Assembly: GCA_023653785.1 (NCBI GenBank) | Contig: JAMKCH010084953.1 | Span: 28,583-92,582, forward strand | Source of the DNA: Ophioderma brevispina | Taxonomy: Eukaryota > Echinodermata > Ophiuroidea > Amphilepidida > Ophiodermatidae | Direction: 5' to 3' | DNA length: 64,000 nt | Shown: positions 11,741 through 23,330 of the stretch, piece after piece | Layout of the letters: each line of letters opens with the position of its first letter | Numbering within the stretch: the first letter of the stretch is position 1 | Position numbers and translations under genes: made by a program | The notes under the pieces: model-generated | What the model saw: the letters and a program-made list of their open reading frames with translations, nothing else | Told to the model about the DNA's origin: nothing | Database searches by the model: none

Positions 11741-13340
11741 CGGGGTATGGAAAACGTGGTTAAATGTGTTAACATGTTAAATTTAATACGAAATTAGCTC
11801 ATTTCTCACTTGATGTTCGCTTCCTTTAAAGGGATTAGCAGCGATAATGCGAGAAAATTGAAAAAATGTAGAAATGCATTTTTTAAACTTATAAATCAGA
11901 GAAGTGTGTATAATTCCATATAACTGCTTTAATGTAGAAAACACACACCAAATGGTGAAAAAAATGAATTATTTGAAGATATTTTTCATACAGTCTCTCG
12001 TAAATAGATATACAGCGATGGTGTCCCAAAATCTACACCAAACAGTGATTGTGGTTTACACCAGTAGCGATTTAAACAAATATAAATAATCTTTGTGTTT
12101 GAGGTCAGACTGTACAGGTCATGGCGCACAATACCATGCTTAAAAATCTCAGATATTCACAGAGAAAGGCTTTTTTGATCTCAAGTCGGAATTTTGATAC
12201 GCACGTATCTAAATTACAGAATCAGATAGAAGGCACTGCCTTGTCTTTAATACACGGATTTCAAGCCTACCACTTGCAGGTTATGTTAGCACATCCATGC
12301 CAATTACAAAAATATCAAAATATGAATTTTGATGATTTTTTCGATCAGCAAATCGCTGCTTGTCCCTTTAAGTGACACAGCAAAGTGTAAGCATAGAATC
12401 TCACCGTAATTTAATTTTTAAAAAATACAGCAAGTAAACTACGAAATCCCCCTGGCAAGATGGCAGTCTGAAACATGACCTCAGATGACCTTTGACCTTG
12501 GTCCATGACCTTTGACATCATCCACACATGAAGGAACCCCTATTGCACCTTAACCCCAAGTCTGGTTTAAATCAGACTTAAAACTTTTCAAAGGAGATGC
12601 CAAAAACGAAACCTAACCAAACTGGAACACACATACATACCCATGCACATACGGAAATTCGCACCCTCGCAATATCCCCCTCTGCTTTTCAAGCCAGGGG
12701 GATAATAAAAATAACTGTATAATTTTTACAGAAGTATCCAAAATTATTCACTCTTTGCTTGATATTTTTACCGAAATACAGGTAATTTTTATGCATATGC
12801 ATTTCTACGTTGAATACTTGGATAAGTTTCACATACGTATGTAGTTAGGCTATAAAAAACCGAAAGTGCTTCAAGCTAAAGAACCATGACATAATGTGTT
12901 AACATAAATTAAGTGATACAGCAATGTGATAGAATCTCAAATCACCGTAAATAATGTTACAAAATAACACTTTTTTCCGAAGTATTGTACTTCATTTAGA
13001 TGATATTTGAATAACTTTAGTAATAATTGTATTTAGTATGGCATTCTATGTTGCTTAACTTGGTTGGGGTAATTTGGCATAACATATGTATTTACTATTT
13101 TTTGCTGATGTGCTGAAAACCCAAACCCGAAGTCGCTTCGAGCTAAAGAACCAATGACTATCCCAACATTAATCTCGGTACATAACAGGCACTGAGTTAT
13201 GTTTGTGTGCCAAAGGTCAAATGAGTAATATGTGGTATGTCCCTGTTTTTAATATTTTTATTTATTTTGGGAGGGTTCTAAGTACCCACTTGATGGCGGT
13301 GCACCGATTTAAGGAGAGCATCAAGCATCAATGTAAAACC
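11741..13340 (+). repeat. Satellite-like dispersed repeat (family R2), interrupted
   Basis: Blocks include GTTAAATGTGTTAACATGTT, TAAGTGACACAGCAA, AGAATCTCACCGTAA, a tract with GTATTTAGTATG and TTCTATGTTGC, and CGCTTCGAGCTAAAGAACCA. The last block appears near 12864 and again near 13131. The same blocks recur at 16200-16900, 18980-19275, 26990-27110 and 38830-38945. The run is broken by a TGACC-rich repeat at about 12460-12710. The short frames at 11904-12089 and 12121-12375 lie within this repeat and are not called as genes. Confidence 0.65.
12460..12712 (+). repeat. TGACC-rich repeat ending in a hairpin
   Basis: Contains ATGACCTTTGACCTTGG and CATGACCTTTGACATCATC, then a tail with a hairpin: ATCCCCCTCTGC pairs with a GCCAGGGGGAT-like arm at about 12673-12702, followed by AATAAAA. 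This looks like a complete short retroposon-type tail, and related TGACC repeats occur at 19490-20050, 23710-24070 and 49850-50440. Confidence 0.5.
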
Positions 13341-13748
13341 CTTGCTTAGATTACAGCCCAGGTAATCACCACAGCCTGTCTCAAAAAACTTGTATAAGTG
13401 AAAGTGCCCTCTTTGGCAATTCCAATAAGTTGTGACAGATAATCACTTCAAGGCACAGTCTTATTACGTTTCAAATGCCGTTTTGTTTCTTTCAAATTGG
13501 TCTGTTTGTAATCTCGATATGTTTTAGTGAACACCGACGAGCAAGGCGTGAAGGCCAACTTTTGTGAACACTTCAGGACTCAATGACTGATAATCTCTCC
13601 ACGAGGTACTTTAAAGACTGTTATAGGGTCATTTCATTGATTTTTTTTCAATGTTTAAAAAAATCAGGTGAAAATCGGTTTTGGGTAAAATGAACACAAA
13701 ACAGAATTTGACTTTTGTACAATGGTAAACATTCTTGGTCTCCTAACC
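13341..13748. other. No feature recognised
   Basis: AT-rich spacer without a supported gene. Confidence 0.4.
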
Positions 13749-14935
13749 CGGTGGTGTCCACTTCCTATTCAAAAGCGTAACGCATGATCGTTCCCCATCA
13801 AAAATACGGGTCCCTTTTTCGCATAGTTTCAAGTACATTCTCAGCATTTTGACCCCTTTTTTTACCTGAAACGGGTACAAATTAACCTTTAAAAAACAAA
13901 AAAACACGCGTTTTTTTTTTAATTTCAAGTACACTTTTACAAATTGTAAAAAAAAACACCCCTTTTTTGACATTTTCCAAAACCACCAAAAACAATTTGT
14001 CTTTTCAAAGATGAACTCTGGTGTCCTTTTTAACTGTTTAATACCATCTTTACTCTTAAGTTTAAAAGGCCTATATATGAGAAAACAGGTAACAAAAATT
14101 ATCACGTGACTTCAAATAACCGAAAAGTACATTGAATGTCCCATTTTCAAAATATCAATTCGAAAAAATAGCCAGTGTGGTGAACAATTCGATTAAGTCA
14201 CTAAATGCGTTTACTTTGCAAAATTGCCGCAACAAGCAGCACAAGCTACAACAGTTAGCTCCTTATCATGACGTTTCTTATAGCAAATTATATCAGAAGA
14301 AAGTCAAGGCACTTTCAATATAAAACATTTATACTCCTGGAGGACCATCGCAAGAACCGCCCCCCTTCTTAATTGACACTGATTCCAGCACAAATTAATC
14401 GCAGTCGCGGCATTTCGGTAGACAGACGTGGCCCTTGACTTTAGGGCAGCACCATGATGCATTCAAGAGTACCCTGCTTGTCACGGTTCCACAGACCGGC
14501 GGCAATTATGCTATCGCTTGATATAAGACCCATGGAATCACGGTCCTCTACCTTGGAGTAACAAAAGACCTTGGAAGCCCCTGCTTACACGATGACATGA
14601 CTGTAAACAAACGGGATTCGACTTGAACTTCCAGCGGACTTGTCCCAGGGAACTGAGTTGTAGAATATTTTGGGGCAAAAACAGGACAACACTGTAATAC
14701 TGATTAAATTAAAAGCGCGAATATGGTAAGATTCTAGGATTTCACTTTTTCGGATTCATAAAAAATATACCCTTTTTCAAAACTATGAGTACACGTCGAC
14801 AAAAAAGGACCCTTTTTTCTACAAAATCGCGTACATTTATGTTCGCGAACATACTTTCAAATATACCCTTTTTACTAAAATACGCGAAAAGGGAACGATC
14901 TGCTACACATGGTCAATATGAGTGCCCATTGGTCT
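13749..14935. mobile_element. Inverted-repeat DNA element, CCCGGT family (long, degraded member)
   Basis: The left end CCCGGTGGTGTCCACTTCC resembles the end CCCGGTACCGTCACTTCTC of the element at 22410-23001. Next inside it, GATCGTTCCC (about 13786) is matched by the inverted GGGAACGATC at about 14894. Both members hold the same internal motif, runs of CCCTTTTTTCGCGAAA-like sequence in both orientations. The right end near 14920-14935 is degraded. Flanks TCTCCTAA and TCTCTACT are only loosely alike. A minus-strand coding-like remnant lies inside at 14330-14600. Confidence 0.5.
14330..14600 (-). pseudogene. Coding-like remnant inside the CCCGGT-family element
   Basis: This GC-richer island stands out from its AT-rich surroundings. 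On the minus strand one frame reads KVFCYSKVEDRDSMGLISSD, then AAGLWNRDKQGTLECIM. Adjoining frames give a cysteine-rich CCPKVKGHVCLPKCRDCD and RNAATAINLCWNQCQLRR. At least one frame shift is needed to join them. The pattern of Cys pairs followed by RNAATAIN is vaguely like the zinc-ribbon and RDVNAAIN ending of TnpB/Fanzor-type nucleases, but it is too short and broken to claim this. It may be the residue of the element's own transposase. Confidence 0.3.
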
Positions 14936-15548
14936 CTACTCTTATGCTAGGACTACAAGTTGGGGGTACAAAAAAAAACATTCACAACACCGTGTCATTA
15001 CAACTTCTCCAATATCCAAGGAAAAAGCGAATAGGTAGTAGAAATAATGTTTCTTATATTGATATGACGAGAAATAAGGGTGAAAAGACATTGAAGCTCT
15101 ATTAATAGCTATTAGTCACTCTTTCAGTTTTACAATATTTCATTGCCAAATAAAATAAGATACATAATTTAAATAGTCTAAAGGGCCTGATCATAGTTTT
15201 TGTGATAAATATATATAGAGATGTATTCATATTTCTTATAGTTATATGTTTCAAAAACAAATTATGGTTTCTACCTGTATAACAAATGTTTGTTGAAAAG
15301 GTAGGCTTCTACAATACTTTTTCTGACTAAAGTATTGTGTCAGCTAATAACTCCCACAACTAAGATTCCTAAGAACATGAAATTGCCTTGAAATATATAA
15401 ATAACCACTGCTAGTTGAAAGTCTAAAAGTGAAACCAGTTGGTCAAGTCCAGGGTCAAGTGACTATACTGATATTGAAGATATCAAGGACACCCCTAATG
15501 TGAATTGGAGAGTGCTAATTGAATTTATAACATACCTATCATTTATTT
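14936..15548. other. No feature recognised
   Basis: AT-rich DNA; nothing beyond short chance frames. Confidence 0.4.
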
Positions 15549-15549
15549 A

Positions 15550-15895
15550 TTTTTTATTTATTTATGGAAGATACACTTTATAACAGTGGCACACGCCTCC
15601 CCGGCGGTGCGTTCAGACCAATCAGAACAAATATATTAAGCAAGAAACAATGTAATTTATACATAAACCCAAATCAACATGCTCACGCCCCCACACCTAT
15701 ACATACCACATACGCATGCCCACACACACACACCTTACACACGCCACACACACGTAATATACCCACCCCCATCTCACCACAACAACAGCACGACACACAC
15801 ACCCAAAAATGCACAAGGTCTATAAACAATCACACATCAGACAACACACTCTTCTGCTCATTCATACACACACCACAAAGAATTAAATAAATACC
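15550..15895. repeat. CA-rich simple-sequence tract after a TTTA repeat
   Basis: A TTTA/TTTAT run (about 15543-15565) is followed by a short unit with CTCCCCGGCGGTGCG, then about 230 bp of CACACAC and CCCACAC sequence. The 108-codon frame here (15564-15890) is Thr/His/Pro-rich low complexity and is not a gene. Confidence 0.7.
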
Positions 15896-16199
15896 TATAA
15901 AGTCGATAAAACAGTTTTAACAAGCAAAAAGGGTCATACCATTCATCGGACTGTCCATCCAGTCTTTGGTGGTGCATCCGGTGTGCCTCGGAAAAGTACC
16001 CGAAGGCAGATGCGCACCAACATGCAACAACTGATCACTGGATGCGTGCATGCCCTAAGTACAAAAATGGAGCAGTTCAACAAAGCTAATCAATTTAAAA
16101 CGTTGTTGGCATGTACTCCCTCACACCCACACGCACGCAATACACCGCTCATGTATACTTAAACAAATATTTTACAGGCTGGTTTAACATTAAAAAATA
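15896..16199. other. No gene recognised
   Basis: Includes a moderately GC-rich patch at 15950-16080 without an open frame of note. Confidence 0.4.
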
Positions 16200-16900
16200 A
16201 CTAAAAAAAAAGTCATGTTACTCGAGAGTTCTTTCATATATACTCCTAAGCTTTGATCTTCAAAAACAGCCGGCTTTAGCGCAGCAAATTACACTTAATT
16301 AAGTTTTGATGAATTAAAACCGGATATGGCAGAGGTGGCTACATGTGTGAACATGTTAAAAGTTTATAAGAATAAGCATTTTCTTTATTGTTCACGTCAT
16401 GAATTAATGACACAGCAATGTGTAAGCATAGCATCTCACCGTAATGTGATTTTTTTTCAAATAACTATTTTTTCCCGAAGCATCAACTTTTACTCATTTG
16501 GGTGAAATTTTACTAACTTTAGGTATATTTTATTCAGTATGCAGTTCTATATTTGCAAACATGTTACTTAGAGTAAGTTTCATAATCATAATACATAATA
16601 AGCTTTTGAATCGTTCGAAACCAAGCCGGCTTTAGCCGCAGAAAAATCACTTAACTATTTTTTTGATGAAATTTAACCATATATCGAAGACGTGGTAATG
16701 TTTTAACAGTTTAACGTATACAGTTTGTGCATAGAATCTCAGCCCCCCCCCCCCCCCCCCAAAAAAACCGGCCCCCCCCCCCCCCGCCCTCATTTAATGT
16801 TACAAATAACTGTGTAATTTTATCCTAAGTATCCAGAATTGTACTTCCTTTAGATGATATTTTAAAACGTTAGGTAACTAGAATTTCGCCGGTTCTCGCT
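16200..16900 (+). repeat. Two tandem R2 units, period about 346 bp
   Basis: CATGTTACTCGAGAGT near 16214 and ATGTTACTTAGAG near 16561 start two units. Each continues with AAGCTTT..., AGCCGGCTTTAG(C)CGCAG and a GATGAATTTAACC-like block. The second unit is broken by long C runs at 16742-16786. Confidence 0.65.
16742..16787 (+). repeat. Poly-C tracts
   Basis: Two long C runs, separated by AAAAAAACCGG. Lengths of such runs are often mis-assembled. Confidence 0.9.
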
Positions 16901-16959
16901 TTCGCGATTCGTTACGGGGGCTTTGTTATGTTCCGTACGGAACCTTATAAGACGTGACC

Positions 16960-17820
16960 TGCAGTGTTAGTAACTTTTGTCACCTACCTTGGGCCTCTGT
17001 CTAAAATGACCCCAGGCCCTTTGCAACTTAATCCACTTTATTGACCTCCCCGAGTCCTCGGTCCTAACTGCCACATTTCCCTTCTCAACTACCAGATCCA
17101 CTTTTCATCTGTCTCAGAGCCCCTCCCAGCTGCCACCGAGCAATCCTTCTCAATAACGAAATTCTCCTCATCACCTGTGCCCTTTTCCCAACGAACCCAA
17201 TATGGCCCAATTTCCCAAATACTCATTGTCTCCGTTCCAGACAACCAAGATTTCTCTTCCCAATTAACCCAGGTCCCTTCCCCACTATCCCATGTTTCTC
17301 CTTCCTTCCAACCACCCCCAGGTGCTCCTTTCCGCAACCAACCCCATTTCATGCCTACAGCACTCCAGCACGGAGTTTACTCAGACTCCAGTTGAAGCAT
17401 AATTTAGTTGTTGAGGTCCCTTTTGGGAATTGTTTGCCTCAGAAGCTTAATTGGAGCCTAATTTTAGTTCTAACGCCTACATATTTCCTCCAATCCATTT
17501 AAAGCGGCCCTAATTTAAAAGACAAAATCAGTTCCGCAGTTCAAATCGGGCACACACATCCCTCCCCGAGTGCTCCCGTTCTCCGCCCCTCACACTTCCC
17601 TTTTTTCCTCCTGAATTTGAGCCAAATTTTAGTTTCCAAATCTCCAGTTTCCTCCATTTTTTTTTTACTTCTAAGGGCCCTATTAAAAGACAAATCCGTT
17701 CCCAATCTTTAGTTGGAAGTCGGCAACACAAATCCGTACCCAAAAGAAGGTGAGTGCCCGACACCCCCACCCTCTCACCTCCGCTCATACTATCCTCTCT
17801 CTCTCTCTCTGATTCTTACA
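16960..17820 (+). repeat. Pyrimidine-rich tract with an internal two-copy duplication
   Basis: The plus strand is strongly C/T biased. From about 17440 to 17720 two copies of a unit of about 170 bp can be aligned (CCTAATTT...TTTAGTT..., then GGCCCTA.TTAAAAGACAAA.TC). It ends with a CT dinucleotide run near 17795-17810. The minus-strand frames at 17089-17352 and 17528-17788 are Trp/Gly/Glu-rich products of this bias and are not genes. Confidence 0.55.
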
Positions 17821-18979
17821 GCCCACATTTCCAATGTACACAGTCTTCCAAATCCTAAACAAATATAATTGACAACATTTCCCATGTTTAAGATATCAAT
17901 TGGACTGAATTTTTTCTCATTACAACATTTTTTGGATTATAACTAACTCGATCCACAGACATACGCAAATTTATTTAAATTTTATATATTCGTTAGCAAG
18001 AAAGTAAACATTGTAAATTTTGACAATAAATAGTTATAGGACCATGCATAGCAGGAAGCCCACGGAGCAGAGCGCCAAGGACAATAACATGATTATAAGT
18101 GTATGTATCACCATATCCATAAACACAATATGGGGACCTTGATGATCAGCATTTGTTATTCTGCTATATGCCTTGTGTAACGGGATAATTGACACGAATG
18201 TTTTGGATTTGATTACTTGATTTTTCTGCAAAGCATTAAGACGCCACAAATTAGGATGATAAGATTGATGAGATTAGAATATTAATCTATTTCAACCATA
18301 TCCCACAAAAAACAATGATGAGAACCTCAGACGCATGCACAAAATTGTGATGTTACACTATTTTACCAGCATTCGTTGGATGTAATTTGACACAATGTAT
18401 CACTGGGGTATTGGATTTGTTTCATTGAGTCTTCAACATTCTTGAGTCCACATGCAAGTTGAAACCTACTGCAAAAGAAAGGGTAACATTTTGGTCCAAT
18501 TAAAAAAAACAACAACTTATAATTATGCTTCAGTAATACATCTAAAATGTCCGTGTTCTAAATCATCCCCAAATGCCTTCAGATTCCAATAGTTTATTTT
18601 TATTCACCCCTCTTCTTCTCCGAGCACACTCATGATATGTTTTCTCAATATGTACCCCCATTTAGAAATGGAATATCCACATTGGCAAGTCTATATATGG
18701 ACTTCATTTCTTGAAACATCTTGCCTCAAAATCGTTCCAAATTCACCTTTTTCCTTTCACACAAAAAAGCAAACAAGCCTAAGCCCTGGAGAAGAACCTT
18801 CAAAAACTAACAATCCAATTATTAGCTCCCAAAACACCGCTTCCTCTATCCAAAACTGTTGACAGAAGTCCAAATTTTTCTACAATGCAAAAGGCAGCTA
18901 CCCCCAATCGTGCACACACTTACTCTCTTCTGTCGGCACATTTTTTGGATTTTCAAAAAGTAGACCCAATTCCAATATA
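17821..18979. other. No feature recognised
   Basis: AT-rich; no supported gene. Confidence 0.4.
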
Positions 18980-19276
18980 CAGACTAACGTCTGATAATAA
19001 TGGTATTTAGTATGCAGTTCTATGTTGTATAACTTGGGTAATTTTTGCATAACGTATGTAGTTACTATTTTGTTCTGAAGTGTGAAAACCCAAAAGTCGC
19101 TTCGAGCTACAGAACCATGACTAGGAAACATTAAATGCGGTACATAACAAAGGTCAAATGACGCATAACATTTTGGTTCTCCCTGGTTATTATATTTTTA
19201 TTTATTTTTGGAGGGGTCATGTACCACTCGACACGTTGCACCTATTTTAAATGAGTGCGTCAATGATGCAGTAACC
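18980..19276 (+). repeat. R2-family fragment
   Basis: Matches 13020-13320 block by block: GTATTTAGTATG, AACTTGGGTAAT, GTCGCTTCGAGCTA, ACATAACAAAGGTCAAATGA, then TATTTTTATTTATTTTTGGA. Confidence 0.65.
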
Positions 19277-19286
19277 CATCAATTGG

Positions 19287-19436
19287 GTAGACGTTTCATA
19301 TAGAAGTCCCATGGATGCAAAATGAGGTATTGCCATTCATTCCATCAATCGATAATGCGCAACGTCATACAGTGCATGACAGAATCAATTGTAATACCTC
19401 ATTTGCATCTATGGGACTTCTATATGAAACGTCTAC
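19287..19436. mobile_element. 150-bp palindromic MITE with target duplication
   Basis: Ends GTAGACGTTTCATATAGAAG and its reverse complement; the inverted repeat runs about 45 bp with very few differences. It is flanked on both sides by CATCAATTGG (19277-19286 and 19437-19446). Because the element ends and the duplication share G and C bases, the true duplication may be 8 to 10 bp. Near-identity of the arms suggests a recent insertion. Confidence 0.85.
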
Positions 19437-19446
19437 CATCAATTGG

Positions 19447-20126
19447 GATGGTTAGGGAATGCATAATTGTGGGGTCATAGGTCATGTAGGGTCATTACAG
19501 GTCAATTGACATATAGCCCATGGGTCTTGGCCAGTGGTTATCTTGATCAAGTTTGGTGGCTATACAATTTAACTTGGAAGAATGTTTTGATATGTTGGGG
19601 TTAAAGGTCAAGTAGGGTCATTGAAGGTCAAAAGGGCATATGGGCCATAAGGGGGCATTCTGTGCATACCATAAGAGTTCTGGACTGGTGGTTTCTTTAA
19701 TTGTATTTTACTAGGCGGTCCTTGGATTTGGCTATCACCTGTGTTTTGCGATCACCTGGATTGAATGACCCTCGGGTTTTGCAGTTCATTTGACCTTGAG
19801 TGACCCCCTGATGTCCTTGTCATGAGCTTTAAAATTTTCATCATCAACAATCGCCTCACCCACCAAGTTTTGCCTGGATACTAAAGTTTACCCCATTTGA
19901 CCTCCTTTGACCTTGAATGACCCCTGATGACCTTGTTGTGACCTTTAAGATTTTTGGCATCAACAATCAACCCCACCCTCAAGTTTCATGTCCATACACC
20001 AACACCAATGTTTACCCCATTTGACGTTTGACCTTGAATGACCCCTAATTACCCACTAGCTGAGCATACCCGCTAGATGAGTATATTGGATGGAATGTTT
20101 TCGACCTAATTAGCACCCCGGGTGCT
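19447..20126. repeat. TGACC/GGTCA-rich repeats
   Basis: First GGTCA-type motifs on the plus strand (19490-19640), then the inverse TTTGACCTTGAATGACCCC type (19780-20050). The two halves look like opposed copies of one repeat family. Loose units of about 120-130 bp are visible. Confidence 0.55.
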
Positions 20127-22090
20127 TCATATCCATACGTCAAAGCATGGGTATGAAAGCACGGCCAAGTTACCCAATAATGGCCCTACATGTCTTTTGA
20201 CCCCAAAATAACCCCTCGAAAACGTGACCACAAAAGTGGTACGGCGAAACTCTACCAACATACCAAAACTCATATGGGCCATTCTTCGGTCACGTTTGTG
20301 ATCTAAAAACAGGAAATTTTGATTTTCAACCCAATGCTGTTTTGCCAATATAACCAATCTGTTATTACTTTTGTATAAAGAATAACCTTTTAGACCAAAC
20401 CTAACCAAAAATAATATTTCCACTTTCGCCAGATTGGTTATTTTGTCATAAGGGGTAAATAAAGTTCGGTCACGTTTGTGACCTCAGACAAAAAGGGGTT
20501 TTTAGAATTCAAACTTCAACTGTAAAATTCTGTGAATATTTAAGTACTCACATTCTTATATTTATTTCAGAAAGACATTGGTATTTTGTCATTACAACAT
20601 TGTTGGTAATTAAAAGTAACAAGTAAACTTTACTTGGTAATTAACAAATTTATATCAATAAGTACAGTCACGTGTGTGACACTGGTGGTTACATGTGTGA
20701 CATCTCCATAGACTTATAACACAAAATTGATAACCATTGTAATTGTGCACCAAAAATTAAGTTTTAATAAAATCTTGTATATTTTCATATTCTTAACTAT
20801 TTCAAACACTTTCATTACAATGTCATTAGTAATAACTTGCAAAGAGCAACGCTACTGCAGTGCTACTCCAAGTATGCAGATTTCCTGTGTTGAAATAGTG
20901 TAAGTCTATTAAATTTGACAACTTCACCCCAAACTTTCAAAACACACATGGAAATCAAGTTTAAAGCAGTCTTTATTAAAATTGTTTTCTTGTTGAAACT
21001 GATCATATTCATATTTTAACTGATAATAAAAGTTAACACTGCTACCTTCAATATGACCAGAAATTTACGTCCTTCAAATACTAAAATGGTGAGTGCTGGT
21101 CACGTGTGTGACAGTAATAGCACATCAATAACTTTTGAAAGAGGAAAGATCTAAACCATTTTTTTTGTATAACAGAAGGTACATGTACATATAAACTGGC
21201 TTTTGACATGAAATATGAACATTACTGAGCCAGTAGTTTTCTAGTAATAAAAACTTCTTTGTATTTTTCATCACGTGTGTGACATACCAGTCAATTAAAA
21301 TTCTCTGTTAATTACTTGTCTATTTCCTAAAAATTTGTATTTTTTTCAACATAATTTTGAAAATTGAAGTCCATGCAATACTTTGGGCAGTATTTCAAAC
21401 AAAAATGAAAAGCTATTTAATATCAAACTAAAGAAGCAAAATGGTGTAAAAATCTCACTTTTTTATCCCAAAATATTAAAGACGTTCATTTATGCAAATG
21501 AGGGCGTTTGCGTTGAACATATTGTTTAAAAATATCATGAAGGAAACTTGGAAGGGTGATTAACGTGATAATGTAAAGAAATTTGCAATACCATTAACTT
21601 CATTTTTTATCAAAAAGGTTTACTTTTTTGAAGAATGGCCCATATCCATACGTTAAAGCACAGCCAAGTTACCCGATAATGACCCCTGGATGACCTTTGA
21701 CCCCAAAATGACCCCTGGCCCTCGAAAACATGACCACAAAACTCGTACGGCAAAACTACCACCATACCAAACTCTTATCCATATATCAAAGCACGGCCAA
21801 GTTACCCAATAACGACCCCTGGATGACCTTTGACCCCAAAATGACCCCTCGAAAATGTGACCACAAAACTCGTACGGCGAAATTCTACCACCATACCAAA
21901 ACTCATATCCATATATCAAAGCACGGCCATGTTACCTGATAACGACCCCTGGATGACCTTTGACCCCAAAATGACCCCTCAAAACATGACCACAAAACTC
22001 GTACGGCGAAACTTTACCACCATTCCAAAACTCATATCCATACGTCAAAGCACGGCCAAGTTATCCAATAACGACCCCTGAATAACCTTT
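20127..22090 (+). repeat. 127-130-bp minisatellite, split by a transposon
   Basis: The unit contains CATATCCATACGTCAAAGCA, CGGCCAAGTTACCCAATAA, CGACCCCTGGATGACCTTTG, ACCCCAAAATGACCCCTCG and CACAAAACTCGTACGGCGAA. About 3.5 units lie at 21643-22090 and one at 20127-20274. The TA-flanked element at 20275-21642 sits between them, inside what was a single unit. A further copy lies at 23705-23835. Confidence 0.85.
20275..21642. mobile_element. 1.37-kb TA-flanked DNA element with GTCACGTGTGTGAC motifs
   Basis: Ends are TGGGCCATTCTTC and its exact reverse complement, flanked by TA on each side. Removing the element restores the minisatellite unit CTCATATCCATA, which independently confirms the bounds. 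Six copies of a near-palindrome of the form GTCACGTGTGTGAC lie at about 20288, 20468, 20667, 20688, 21098 and 21271. No reading frame of any length exists inside, so it is non-autonomous. TA duplication suggests Tc1/mariner-type mobilisation. Confidence 0.8.
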
Positions 22091-22261
22091 GCAGAGCTGC
22101 CAACATTGAGATTTTGGAATCAGGGAGATTTGATCTTGGAATCAGGGAGATTTGATTAGAATCAGGGAGATTTTTTTAAAAATTTAGTGAACATTTAAGT
22201 GTAATACCTAGGTCCTCAAAGAGGGATACAGCCAATGGATACTGTCTTAAAGATCAATTGA

Positions 22262-23315
22262 AAGCTTCCACATTTAAGGAACTGTCAGTAGGAACTAGGA
22301 ACTTAGTCCCATTTGGAATTTTTTTTAAAGAATGACATGAAAGGTTGAAGTTAAAGTCAACTTGAAAAGGTTCGTAACTTGAAAACGGAGCCACCTACAT
22401 AGTTATGAACCCGGTACCGTCACTTCTCTTATTGTCGGGTACCCATGCTCGTTCGTAGGAATTGAAATCACCCCCCTTTTCGCATATCTTGGTTTTAAAA
22501 AATACCCCTTTTTTGTGCCAAATCGCGAATTTTTAGGGCTAAAATATACCCCCTTTTTTCGCGAAATCATGAATGATTTTCAATTTATCACCCTTTTCAA
22601 ACAAAACGCGAACTATGGAAAATACAGTCAACAATAAAATACGATGTATGATGACACAAAAGGTGCATGTGAACATGTGCAGATGACAAGAGGAATCTCT
22701 AAGAATACATAGACCTATGTCGTCAGCTGAAGGTTTGAGAATTGATACTTTGTTGTTTAATCCATGGCGAAAATCACGGACAAATATAAAAAAAAGGTCT
22801 CAATACACGTTTTTCTGGGACCACCCCACTGTATGTACTACTCCTTTTCAAATTTTCGCGAACTTTGAAAATGAAAAAGTACCCTTTTTTCTGATATCGC
22901 GAAAAATAAAATTCGCGAAATTGATTGAGGAAAACGGCCTTTTTTCGTGATCCTACGAACGAGCATGGGTACACGACAGTAAGAGGAGTGGCGGTACCGG
23001 GGTTATGAACTGCATCATGAGATAGAGCTCTTTAAAATAAAGCTTTCCCGAAAAAAATTGACAGGGCTCCGCCGTCTGACAGCCCCCATTTAAGGAACTG
23101 TCAGTAGGAACTAAGTCCAAATGGAGATTTAAAAAAAAAATATTGAAATTAAAATGTCTAAGTAAAAGTCAACTTTAAAGGCTCATAACTTGAAAACGGA
23201 GCCATCTACAAACATATGAACTGCATCATGAGATAGAGCTCTTTAAAATAAAGCTTTCCCAAAAAAAATTGACAGGGCTCTGCCGTCTGACAGCCCCCGT
23301 TTAGGGAACTGTCAG
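22262..23315 (+). repeat. Tandem duplication of a ~220-bp unit, first copy split
   Basis: Both copies contain AGGAACTGTCAGTAGGAACT, AACTTGAAAACGGAGCCA, GAACTGCATCATGAGATAGA and TGACAGGGCTC.GCCGTCTGA. Copy 1 runs 22262-22409 and continues 23002-23085; copy 2 runs 23086-23315. The insert between is the 592-bp element. Confidence 0.8.
22410..23001. mobile_element. 592-bp TIR element with 8-bp target duplication (CCCGGT family)
   Basis: Ends CCCGGTACCG and CGGTACCGGG; the inverted repeat extends over about 55 bp through CCATGCTCGTTCGTAGGA. Flanks are the exact 8-bp repeat GTTATGAA (22402-22409 and 23002-23009). The neighbouring tandem copy near 23210-23230 has the uninterrupted site CATATGAACTGCATC. 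The interior holds alternating CCCTTTTTTCGCGAAA-like blocks. Frames at 22717-22950 and 22774-22974 lie across these and are not genes. The 8-bp duplication fits hAT, P or Merlin groups; the ends do not decide. Confidence 0.85.
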
Positions 23316-23330
23316 TGGGAACAAAGTGCA

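Noticed and set aside
13743..14105. 120-codon minus-strand frame
   Set aside because: Lys/Phe-rich product of repeated AAAAAGGG blocks inside an inverted-repeat element; the same type of peptide appears in the related 22.4-kb element.
15564..15890. 108-codon frame
   Set aside because: Translation of CA-rich simple sequence.
17089..17352. 87-codon minus-strand Gly/Trp/Glu-rich frame
   Set aside because: Follows from a pyrimidine-rich tract; no family resemblance.
21648..22090. CRISPR array
   Set aside because: The 127-130-bp units are repeated in full with no repeat/spacer alternation; it is a minisatellite.
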